From a virus, in the IMG/VR virus record IMGVR_UViG_3300030090_003678, positions 1,446-28,587 of that record: DNA of 27,142 nt; one strand, 5' to 3'. Within the stretch, counting starts at the first letter, position 1, and each line of letters begins with the position of its first letter. This document shows, piece after piece, positions 21,210 to 27,142 of the stretch. A program made the translations under genes and the position numbers. The notes beneath the pieces were generated by a model, which made no database searches, had not been told where the DNA came from, and was given only the letters and a program-made list of their open reading frames with translations.

Positions 21210-22216
21210 TGAAGAAGACTAAAGAAATTATTTCGGATAAAGTTGCAGTAGTTAATCAAATCCTTCCCCACACAAATAAATGGGCTTGGGATTTATTCAT
21301 TGATGGCGCAGCCAATAATTGGATGCCAACAGAAATATCAATGGCAAAGGATATTGAGCAATGGAGATCAGACTCATTGACCAATGATGAAAAGCTGGTG
21401 GTCAAAAGATCGCTTGGTTTTTTTGCTGGTTCAGAGTCTTTAGTTGCAAATAACCTTTTGCTTAGCATATTCAAATATGTTACTGATCCTGAATGTCGCC
21501 AATACATCTTAAGACAAGCATACGAAGAAAGCCTACATAATCTTACAGTAGTATACTGCTGTGATTCTCTTGGGTTGAAGATCGACGAAGTTTACCAAGC
21601 TTACAATTCGATCCCTAGCATAAAGTCTAAAGACGAGTTCTTAATGAACATCTGCACAGATATAAATCGTCCAGACTTTAATATCAATACTCTAGAAGGT
21701 AAGAGAGAATTCCTAAGAAATATCATTACCTACTACGTCATATGCGAAGGAATCTTTTTCTTCTCTGGTTTTGCAATGCTACTTTCTTTTAATAGACAAA
21801 ATAAGCTTCCCGGAATTGGAGAGCAAATTCAATACACGCTTCGTGATGAAAGTCTACATATTAAATTTGGAACTAATTTGATTAATAGAATCAGAGAAGA
21901 TAATCCAAAAGTTTGGACTAAAGCGTTTGAAAAAGAAACTTTGGAACATATAGACAAAGCCATGGAACTTGAGCTTGCCTACGCAAGAGATGTTCTTCCA
22001 AATGGCATTCTAGGTCTGAACTCAGATATGTTTATTGACTATGTTCAATTCATAGCAAATAGAAGACTAGAAAATCTAAATTTACCAAGTCCATATGAAG
22101 ACACTAAAAATCCATTTCCGTGGATGAGTGAAATAATTGACTTGGAAAAATGTAAAAACTTTTTTGAAACTCGCGTAACTGAATACGCAGTAGGAAATAT
22201 AGAGGACGATTTTTAA
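21209..22216 (+). CDS. nrdB: Ribonucleotide reductase small subunit, class Ic-like
   Basis: 335 residues from ATG 21209 (TAATG overlap with nrdA). The metal ligands of the ferritin-like R2 fold can be read: Glu76 in GSESLVANN, Glu107 and His110 in EESLH, Glu180 in ICEGIFF, and Glu214 and His217 in RDESLH. The tyrosine that carries the stable radical in class Ia/b enzymes (four residues after His110) is Val114 here. The first ligand is Glu rather than Asp. Both features are those of class Ic R2 proteins, in which a Mn/Fe centre replaces the radical. Tyr326 near the C-terminus fits the radical-transfer Tyr. The enzyme would be radical-scavenger resistant. Confidence 0.93.
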   Translation: MKKTKEIISDKVAVVNQILPHTNKWAWDLFIDGAANNWMPTEISMAKDIEQWRSDSLTNDEKLVVKRSLGFFAGSESLVANNLLLSIFKYVTDPECRQYILRQAYEESLHNLTVVYCCDSLGLKIDEVYQAYNSIPSIKSKDEFLMNICTDINRPDFNINTLEGKREFLRNIITYYVICEGIFFFSGFAMLLSFNRQNKLPGIGEQIQYTLRDESLHIKFGTNLINRIREDNPKVWTKAFEKETLEHIDKAMELELAYARDVLPNGILGLNSDMFIDYVQFIANRRLENLNLPSPYEDTKNPFPWMSEIIDLEKCKNFFETRVTEYAVGNIEDDF

Positions 22217-22217
22217 T

Positions 22218-22565
22218 ATGAAGGCCAAGCTAGCAGAGGAATACTCAGCAATAGGCGAAATAAGCAAATTAGTTTACCAAGACGACTCTCCAATTCATGG
22301 ATTGGGATTGTTTGCCAAAGAAAATATTCCAAACAAAACTTTCATTCATGACACACATATTTGGAGCAATATGGCTAATAGCTATATAAATCTAAAACCT
22401 AATTGCATGTACAACCATAGCACTAAGCCTAACTGCAAGGTTGGCAGGACGGGCAATAGAATTAGACTCGAAAGCATAACATCTATAAAAAAGGGTGATG
22501 AGCTTCTTGTAGACTATAATCAAAATCCTGAAATAGAATTACCACAAGAAGATTGGATAAATTGA
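22218..22565 (+). CDS. SET-domain protein
   Basis: 115 residues, a minimal SET fold. It has SPIHGLGLFAKENI (24-37), the conserved NHSTKPNC (66-73) and GDELLVDYN (93-101), which in known SET proteins form the S-adenosylmethionine pocket and the catalytic Tyr. There are no pre-SET or post-SET cysteine clusters, and little is left after the Tyr. SET proteins methylate lysines of proteins; bacterial and phage copies are uncommon. Possible targets are host or phage DNA-binding proteins. It lies two bases after nrdB and overlaps the dUTPase start by one base. Confidence 0.85.
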   Translation: MKAKLAEEYSAIGEISKLVYQDDSPIHGLGLFAKENIPNKTFIHDTHIWSNMANSYINLKPNCMYNHSTKPNCKVGRTGNRIRLESITSIKKGDELLVDYNQNPEIELPQEDWIN

Positions 22566-22999
22566 TGGAACTTGGCTATAAACATTTTGAAGTTAAACGG
22601 TTGTATGATTCTGCTAAAGCTCCAACCAAAGGACATATGGATGATGCCGGTTGGGATTTGTACGCCTTTGAAACAATCTCTATACCTGCTGGAGCGACTG
22701 TTCTTGTTTCTACTGGTATTGCTATGGCTATTCCTAAAGGCTATGTGGCTTTAATATGGGACAGATCTTCAATGGGCGTAAAGGGAGTACATAGACATGC
22801 AGGAGTTATAGACTCTGGTTATAGAGGCGAAGTAAAAGTTTGCCTGCACAATACAACAAAAGAACCGTATCATATAGATAGAGGCGATAGAATCGCACAA
22901 ATGTTAATACAAGAAGCCCCAAACTTTATTCAACATGTAGTTCATGAACTAGATTCTACCAATAGGGGCGATGGAGGGTTTGGTTCAACAGGTAAGTAG
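22565..22999 (+). CDS. dut: dUTP diphosphatase (dUTPase)
   Basis: 144 residues from ATG 22565, next to the SET stop (TGATG); a TTG at 22553 would lie further upstream. All five trimeric dUTPase motifs are present: DDAGWDLYA (26-34), DRSSMGVKG (66-74), GVIDSGYRGEV (80-90), RGDRIAQMLI (106-115) and RGDGGFGSTG (134-143). The enzyme removes dUTP and supplies dUMP for dTTP synthesis. The length is typical, and the gene is part of the nrdA-nrdB-SET-dut-phoH run. Confidence 0.97.
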   Translation: MELGYKHFEVKRLYDSAKAPTKGHMDDAGWDLYAFETISIPAGATVLVSTGIAMAIPKGYVALIWDRSSMGVKGVHRHAGVIDSGYRGEVKVCLHNTTKEPYHIDRGDRIAQMLIQEAPNFIQHVVHELDSTNRGDGGFGSTGK

Positions 23000-23000
23000 T

Positions 23001-23669
23001 ATGGCTAGAAAAAAGAACAATGAGTCAGGATATACTACTAGACGGAAGGCTTTAAAGCCTAAAACGGAAAATCAGACAGAGTACATCAAAATCATATCAG
23101 AAAATGATGTAACTTTTTGTACAGGCCCAGCAGGTACTGGTAAAACAGCAGTAGCGGTTGGTTTAGCTTGTGATTATTTATTAGATAAAAGAGTTGAAAA
23201 GATAGTTGTTACTAGACCTGTAATTGAGTCTGGTAGAGGATTGGGTTTCTTGCCGGGAACTTTTGAAGAGAAAATTCATCCATATTTAGTTCCTGTATTA
23301 GAAGAGATGCAGTATAGACTGAATAGCAATAGGGTTCAGGCATATAGAGAAGAAGGAAAAATTGAAGTTGTTCCTTTGGAATATATGAGAGGCAGAAATT
23401 TTCACAACTGTTTTATGATATTAGATGAGGCTCAAAATGCTACGTTTGAACAATTAAAAATGTTTATAACTAGAATTGGTTGGGACTCAAAGGCTGTCAT
23501 CAATGGCGATATTGACCAAACAGATCTAATTACCAAAGATCGAGGTGGTTTAGAAGAATTCCTCGAAAGGCTTGATGGGGTTGATGGTGTTGGTATTGCT
23601 GAATTGACAGAAGATGATATAATTAGGAACAAGATTATTTCTCGTATTCTGGATGCACTCTACGACTAA
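23001..23669 (+). CDS. phoH: PhoH-like ATPase
   Basis: 222 residues from ATG 23001, preceded by CAGGTAAG; a longer frame upstream lies in the dut gene. Walker A is GPAGTGKT (42-49) and Walker B is FMILDEAQN (138-146). The block VTRPVIESGRGLGFLPGTFE (70-89) is characteristic of PhoH. PhoH is common in marine and other large phages; its exact role is unsettled, with RNA helicase or nuclease-partner activity proposed. It overlaps the zinc-ribbon gene by one base. Confidence 0.95.
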   Translation: MARKKNNESGYTTRRKALKPKTENQTEYIKIISENDVTFCTGPAGTGKTAVAVGLACDYLLDKRVEKIVVTRPVIESGRGLGFLPGTFEEKIHPYLVPVLEEMQYRLNSNRVQAYREEGKIEVVPLEYMRGRNFHNCFMILDEAQNATFEQLKMFITRIGWDSKAVINGDIDQTDLITKDRGGLEEFLERLDGVDGVGIAELTEDDIIRNKIISRILDALYD

Positions 23670-24031
23670 TGCCTACTTACGACTACCTATGTAACGAATG
23701 TGGTTGTGAATTTGAGCAATCACATGGCTTTGGTAAAAACCCTGAGCCGTGTGAAAGTTGTGGGTCTTCAGATATTAAAATTGTAATGAACCAAGTTCCA
23801 ATGGCCTTCGTAAAGGGCGAAGCAAAAACTTTAGGCCAGCTTGCTGATAGAAATACCGCTAAGATGGGTAGCTATGAACTTAGCGAAAAAAGAGCGAAGC
23901 AAGAAGAAGGAAACCTGAAGAAACAAAAACCTAAAGACTGGTGGCAGAAATCTGGAAACGCCACTTCTTCAGATATAAACAAGATGTCGGCTTCTCAAAA
24001 AGCGAAGTACATTAAAGACGGAAAAAAATGA
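23669..24031 (+). CDS. FmdB-type zinc-ribbon protein
   Basis: 120 residues, starting MPTYDYLCNECGCEFE, the standard start of FmdB/CxxC-CxxC regulatory-type zinc ribbons. Cys8/Cys11 and Cys28/Cys31 form the two knuckles (the second in CESCGS). A Lys/Glu-rich tail of about 60 residues follows. The domain is often found in small regulators of unknown action. It is coupled to phoH upstream and ATGA-coupled to a second zinc-finger protein downstream. Confidence 0.85.
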   Translation: MPTYDYLCNECGCEFEQSHGFGKNPEPCESCGSSDIKIVMNQVPMAFVKGEAKTLGQLADRNTAKMGSYELSEKRAKQEEGNLKKQKPKDWWQKSGNATSSDINKMSASQKAKYIKDGKK

Positions 24032-24300
24032 GCGAAAAAGAAGTCATTATCGTCGAAGATTTAGAGTACAAAGAGATTACTTGCGCGGATTGCGAGAAGC
24101 CTTTGTTGAATCTTTTACGAAAATCTAAGTCTGATAAAAAATGTAGATTGCTTGTAAACTGTCCTTACTGCGGTGGTCAAAGCTGGATGGTTGAAATGAA
24201 AGGTGATTATTTTCAAGCACCTTCTGAAGGTCTAGGTCTTGGAGCAATGGACGAAAACAATGACACTTTTATTTTGGATATGGTGAAGATTAATGCCTGA
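24028..24300 (+). CDS. Small zinc-finger-like protein
   Basis: 90 residues. Cys19-x2-Cys22 and Cys45-x2-Cys48 (NCPYCGG) fit a four-cysteine zinc site; Cys39 is an extra. The remainder is short beta strands with a Gly-rich GLGLGAMDEN. It overlaps the preceding gene by ATGA and the next by eight bases. It may bind nucleic acid or a partner protein, but no family is named. Confidence 0.65.
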   Translation: MSEKEVIIVEDLEYKEITCADCEKPLLNLLRKSKSDKKCRLLVNCPYCGGQSWMVEMKGDYFQAPSEGLGLGAMDENNDTFILDMVKINA

Positions 24301-24616
24301 TGAAGATATATCAGAATTTATAGATAACATAGATGTCGTATATACTTTCTATAGCAAAGATGGAATAGTTGTAGAGGACAATGTTGAAGAAGCTTGTGCT
24401 TACATTGCGACGGTAAACGAAAAAGTAAGTTATTGGGTAAAGACTTTCCGTAACTCGTTGTTTGATCCTCAAGGAATGGATGCGAGCAAAATAAACTCAA
24501 TTCATACTAAGTTCACCAAAACAAACAAAGAATCTTTTGACTATTACGTTAAGTATCTAACAAACAAACAACGTAATGATTTTACTTGGGCTAGCAGAGG
24601 AATGATTGATGTCTAA
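24293..24616 (+). CDS. Hypothetical protein
   Basis: 107 residues, mixed alpha/beta with an acidic start (MPDEDISEFIDNIDVVYTF) and a helical C-terminal half containing KESFDYYVKYLTNKQR. There is no signal peptide, membrane segment or recognised motif. Its start lies eight bases inside the preceding gene and its end eight bases inside the next, so it is tightly embedded in the DNA-metabolism operon. Confidence 0.6.
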   Translation: MPDEDISEFIDNIDVVYTFYSKDGIVVEDNVEEACAYIATVNEKVSYWVKTFRNSLFDPQGMDASKINSIHTKFTKTNKESFDYYVKYLTNKQRNDFTWASRGMIDV

Positions 24617-24941
24617 AAAGAAAAAGTCAGGAAAACTCACTAAGGTAGAAAAATTCTACATAGAAAACAATCTCGACAAGGATATTGCAGATATAGCTAA
24701 TGACCTGAACAGAACTGACTCAGTAGTTAATAAATATATTGACTCAATAGAGGAAGAAAAAGATACAGGTCATATCGCAAGCAGCAAACAAAATCCTGAT
24801 GTCAGCAATCTAATGGGCTACAATGATCGTGGTTCTACAGTTATGACCCCAGCTGCTTCAGAGCGTTCAGATGAAACAAGAACAACGCGCGTCAATACTG
24901 GTAAGTACGAAGGTATTATTCATACGATCAAAGAAAAATGA
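24609..24941 (+). CDS. Predicted helix-turn-helix protein
   Basis: 110 residues from ATG 24609, which has GAGG about eight bases upstream; a TTG at 24606 also fits. A basic start (MSKKKKSGKLTKVEKFYIEN) leads into a helix-turn-helix-like segment at about 12-45 (DKDIADIANDLNRTDSVVNK), of the kind in homeodomain-like or sigma-region-4 proteins. The rest is polar and probably disordered. It could bind DNA or host RNA polymerase and act on phage promoters such as the GTGTATAATA sites, but that link is speculative. Confidence 0.5.
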   Translation: MSKKKKSGKLTKVEKFYIENNLDKDIADIANDLNRTDSVVNKYIDSIEEEKDTGHIASSKQNPDVSNLMGYNDRGSTVMTPAASERSDETRTTRVNTGKYEGIIHTIKEK

Positions 24942-25420
24942 GCGTTTTTGTAAGCAAAGAACTAGATACTTACATCAGTGTCTATTCTGATTCTAATCCA
25001 ATTTGGATAGCCACATTGTCAAATGACGAAGTTATTTATCAAGACGATGGTAGGCCAGATGTAGAACCATCAAGTGCTTGGCTAAGGCTGAGGCAGTATT
25101 GCAAAGAAAATGATTTGTATATAACCAATATGAAGGTTAGGAATAGATCTCATATTGAAGACGCTGGTTCAAATTATGACGGCTACTTCTTCTGCAAAGG
25201 AGCAGGAGCTTTAATGTTTGGGGACTTTACAGTCCACACGTTTAATATAGGCGTATTAGAGAATGGGAAGCTTAGAGTTAGAACTTGGCGACTTCCTGAA
25301 CTAATACCAGAGAGATTTGAAGAGAGAGACCCTTATGAGTCTCCAGAGTGTTTGATAATTAAGAAGGGTGTATTGGATGAACAAAGGTTACAAGCATCGG
25401 ACGACAGGTCAGTCATGTAA
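24938..25420 (+). CDS. Hypothetical protein
   Basis: 160 residues, ATGA-coupled to the HTH gene. Mostly beta with PIWIATLSNDEVIYQDDGRP near the N-terminus, NYDGYFFCKGAGALMFGDF in the middle and RTWRLPELIPERFEERDP near the end. No signal peptide or membrane segment. I do not recognise the family. Its last 44 bases are shared with the next gene. Confidence 0.6.
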   Translation: MSVFVSKELDTYISVYSDSNPIWIATLSNDEVIYQDDGRPDVEPSSAWLRLRQYCKENDLYITNMKVRNRSHIEDAGSNYDGYFFCKGAGALMFGDFTVHTFNIGVLENGKLRVRTWRLPELIPERFEERDPYESPECLIIKKGVLDEQRLQASDDRSVM

Positions 25421-25802
25421 CGCTGCTCAGTACATAGCAGAGCTATGTTGTTTAAGAGAAGCAGAAAAAGAAAATGTTGGTAGGCCAGCATATGCTTTGT
25501 GGAACACTGAAAAGTGGCAAAAGAAATATAAAAGCCAAGTGACAAAAGCCTACAATCTTCTCAACAAGTATAGCGATAAAGCTATCATCAATGCCTTAAA
25601 TTCTTACAAAGGCAAAAGAATATATTCTTTGCGCGTTAAGTTTCTTGAGCCAATTATAGAGGCTGAGCAAAAAAAGATAGATGAAATAAATAGCAAAGAA
25701 ATTAAAGAAATAGAGTATAAAGACGCTACCTTAGAAAAACCAAGACAGCCTTTTGGTAAAAAAAGCAGACTGTCAGAACTAGAGGACTTTGACAATGAGT
25801 GA
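25377..25802 (+). CDS. Hypothetical protein before recA
   Basis: 141 residues from ATG 25377, with GAAGGG upstream, inside the end of the preceding gene. It is basic and helical in the N-terminal half: KHRTTGQSCNAAQYIAELCC (5-24) and ALWNTEKWQKKYKSQVTKAY. A C-terminal Glu/Lys helix and a short acidic tail follow. The conserved-looking first 80 residues suggest a DNA- or complex-binding role, and the position next to recA suggests recombination. I cannot name a family. Confidence 0.6.
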   Translation: MNKGYKHRTTGQSCNAAQYIAELCCLREAEKENVGRPAYALWNTEKWQKKYKSQVTKAYNLLNKYSDKAIINALNSYKGKRIYSLRVKFLEPIIEAEQKKIDEINSKEIKEIEYKDATLEKPRQPFGKKSRLSELEDFDNE

Positions 25803-26862
25803 CGCAGCATTAAAAAATATTACGAAAAAGTATGGAAACATTCTGGTTAATGGAGCTGACGTTTTTGAAGAGCTACAAGACATGCAGGTTATTCCTGTCA
25901 GTCCTTCTTTAGACTATGCTCTTGGAGGTGGTTTTCGTGAAGGAACTTGGGTTCAAATGATTGGAGATCCAAAGTCTGGCAAAACTACAACCGCCTTACA
26001 GTTCGCAGCTAATTGTCAGAAAAAAGAATATGGTGAAAGACCAATCTTTTACGTCAATGTAGAAGGCAGGTTAAGCACAAAAAACTTTGAAGGAGTTCAT
26101 GGGTTAGATGCGGGTAAGATCACTGTTGTTCAATCTGAAGCAGAAACACTTAGCGCAGAAAAGTATTTAGGCGCTGTAGAAAAGATTGTTAAATCACATC
26201 CTAATTGTGTCGTCATTATTGATTCAATATCTAGCTTTATAGCACAGAAAGATTTAGATGAAGAAGTTAGAGGTGACTACAGGCCGGGAGTTCCTAAGAT
26301 ACTATCTAACTTCTGCAAGAAAATGAGTAGTGTAGTTCCTAAGCAAAAAGCCATTATTATTATGATAACGCACTTCATTGCTAACACTGGTGGTATGGGC
26401 AAAAAGAAAGTTGCTGATGGAGGTGTAAAGGTTCGCTATCAAGCAGACACCATATTAGAGATCGCTTGGATTCAGGCATGGAAAGAAAAAAATGATGGTC
26501 GTCAAATTGGCCAAGCTCTTCATTGGAAAGTAGTAACATCTGCTCTTGGTGGATTTGTAGGATCTGAAGCCATTGGTTGGCTTCGTTACGGTACAGGCAT
26601 TGATTACAAGCAAGAACTGTTCGATCAAGCAAACGACTTCGATTTAATCTCAGCGGCTGGAGCATGGTACACTTGCGACTTTTTGGTTGACGATCCTAAA
26701 CCAATCAAGAAGCTATTGGAAGCTGAAGGCATCGACAAAGAAGATGAAGAAAAAATCACGAAGCTGGTCAAGTTCCAAGGTCAACAAAGGCTAAGAGATT
26801 TTCTCGACACAAACGATCTCTGGCCTGCTTTACAGAATTCATTAAAGGAAATGTTGTTTTGA
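25795..26862 (+). CDS. recA: RecA/UvsX-type recombinase
   Basis: 355 residues from ATG 25795 (GAGG nine bases upstream). Walker A is GDPKSGKTT (57-65), Glu90 in FYVNVEG fits the catalytic Glu, and Walker B is VVIIDS (139-144) followed by ISSF. A long basic segment (GMGKKKVADGGVKVRYQADT) is consistent with DNA-binding loop 2. The sequence is more like phage UvsX/RecA than bacterial RecA. It should form filaments on single-stranded DNA for recombination-dependent replication and repair. Its stop overlaps the TTG of the next gene. Confidence 0.92.
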   Translation: MSDAALKNITKKYGNILVNGADVFEELQDMQVIPVSPSLDYALGGGFREGTWVQMIGDPKSGKTTTALQFAANCQKKEYGERPIFYVNVEGRLSTKNFEGVHGLDAGKITVVQSEAETLSAEKYLGAVEKIVKSHPNCVVIIDSISSFIAQKDLDEEVRGDYRPGVPKILSNFCKKMSSVVPKQKAIIIMITHFIANTGGMGKKKVADGGVKVRYQADTILEIAWIQAWKEKNDGRQIGQALHWKVVTSALGGFVGSEAIGWLRYGTGIDYKQELFDQANDFDLISAAGAWYTCDFLVDDPKPIKKLLEAEGIDKEDEEKITKLVKFQGQQRLRDFLDTNDLWPALQNSLKEMLF

Positions 26863-27142
26863 AAGCCGTAGGTTTTGATGGCCGAGAAAGAAATTGGAAC
26901 CTATCAAAATGCGTAGTTTTAGGGAATCAGACAAGACCTCGAAGTAAATTACACATTTTGGCAAGAAAAATTCTTAAAGAGCAGTTCCCTTATGATACAA
27001 TCCTTGAGGAAGTTCCTCTTGTCGGCTCCCACAAGCCTTCGAGAAAGTCTACTCTCTATGTGGATTTTTTTGTACCTTCTCACTCTCTTGCCATAGAGGT
27101 TCATGGGAGGCAGCATTTTGAATTTGTTGCTCATTTTCATGG
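26859..27142 (+). CDS. PD-(D/E)XK-like nuclease, N-terminal part (3' partial)
   Basis: The frame opens at TTG 26859 as a TTGA overlap with the recA stop, with AAAGGA about ten bases upstream, and runs off the window after 94 codons. It has no ATG start, so it is easily missed. The segment STLYVDFFVPSHSLAIEVHG, then RQHFEF, shows Asp in a Y-x-D-F strand and Glu in an I-E-V-x-G strand. This is the D...E-x-[HKD] pattern of small phage PD-(D/E)XK or Vsr/DUF559-like nucleases. Position next to recA suggests recombination or repair. The completeness of the active site cannot be judged here. Confidence 0.7.
   Translation, partial: MKAVGFDGRERNWNLSKCVVLGNQTRPRSKLHILARKILKEQFPYDTILEEVPLVGSHKPSRKSTLYVDFFVPSHSLAIEVHGRQHFEFVAHFH

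Noticed and set aside
22572-22754. A 60-codon plus-strand frame within dut.
   Set aside because: The dUTPase motifs in the other frame fully explain this DNA.
289-26665. Long minus-strand open frames spread across the window (for example 3085-3429, 7994-8302, 26381-26665).
   Set aside because: They mirror strong plus-strand genes, have no matching ribosome sites or domains, and would require convergent overlap over whole genes.
1-27142. CRISPR arrays, insertion sequences, att sites or an integrase.
   Set aside because: No regularly spaced repeats, terminal inverted repeats with transposase, tRNA-end duplications or integrase motifs were found.

Overview
The window is a gene-dense, AT-rich stretch in which every credible gene lies on the + strand. 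Genes are usually separated by 0-3 bases or overlap by ATGA, GTGA or TAATG junctions. It carries a phage DNA-metabolism core: class I ribonucleotide reductase NrdA/NrdB, dUTPase, PhoH, a RecA/UvsX-type recombinase and a PD-(D/E)XK-type nuclease. It also carries an rIIB-like C-terminus and a dense set of tiny membrane proteins. I read it as part of a large lytic tailed-phage genome (T4-like in gene content) from an environmental sample. A Tat-exported DUF1501 protein, a family strongly expanded in Planctomycetota, hints at a planctomycete or related host. That host call is inference, not proof.

Layout. 1-360: end of an rIIB-like gene and a hairpin terminator. 376-2585: membrane-anchored RuvA-C/UBA-like protein, nucleoside 2-deoxyribosyltransferase-like protein, and DUF1501 protein. 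2601-5095: a run of small membrane or secreted proteins, several overlapping out of frame and several below 60 residues, interrupted by an exostosin-like glycosyltransferase. 5096-7705: GT4 glycosyltransferase, PAP2-type phosphatase and a GT-like protein. 7709-10311: hypothetical proteins, a ClpP-like protease and a DeoC-like protein without catalytic lysines. 10398-11408: a probable abundant virion protein and a membrane coiled-coil protein, closed by a strong terminator. 11420-14948: Cys-rich membrane protein overlapping a secreted protein, an M19-type dipeptidase, a repeat protein with a phage-typical C-terminal domain, two small membrane proteins (one holin-like), and a long-loop terminator. 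14961-18482: two thioredoxin-like proteins, a GDP-fucose-synthase-like SDR, a second GT-like paralogue, a beta-propeller-like protein and a small basic protein. 18483-18752: non-coding leader with promoter and structured RNA. 18753-27142: nrdA, nrdB, SET protein, dut, phoH, zinc-ribbon proteins, an HTH protein, hypotheticals, recA and the start of a nuclease gene.

How the parts may work together. The DNA module would supply dNTPs (RNR, dUTPase, possibly the deoxyribosyltransferase, with phage thioredoxins as possible reductants) and carry out recombination. The glycan genes could build or modify a sugar on the virion or host surface. Four copies of the 10-mer GTGTATAATA sit in intergenic gaps just upstream of genes and look like a phage-specific promoter class.

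The most interesting items are these: the NrdB with Val where the radical Tyr should be (class Ic-like); the structured, possibly switch-like RNA before nrdA; the repeated promoter; the DUF1501 protein on a phage; the dual-frame Cys-rich/signal-peptide locus; the paralogous GT-like pair; and the DeoC- and ClpP-like proteins with altered active sites. No tRNA, CRISPR array or insertion sequence was seen.
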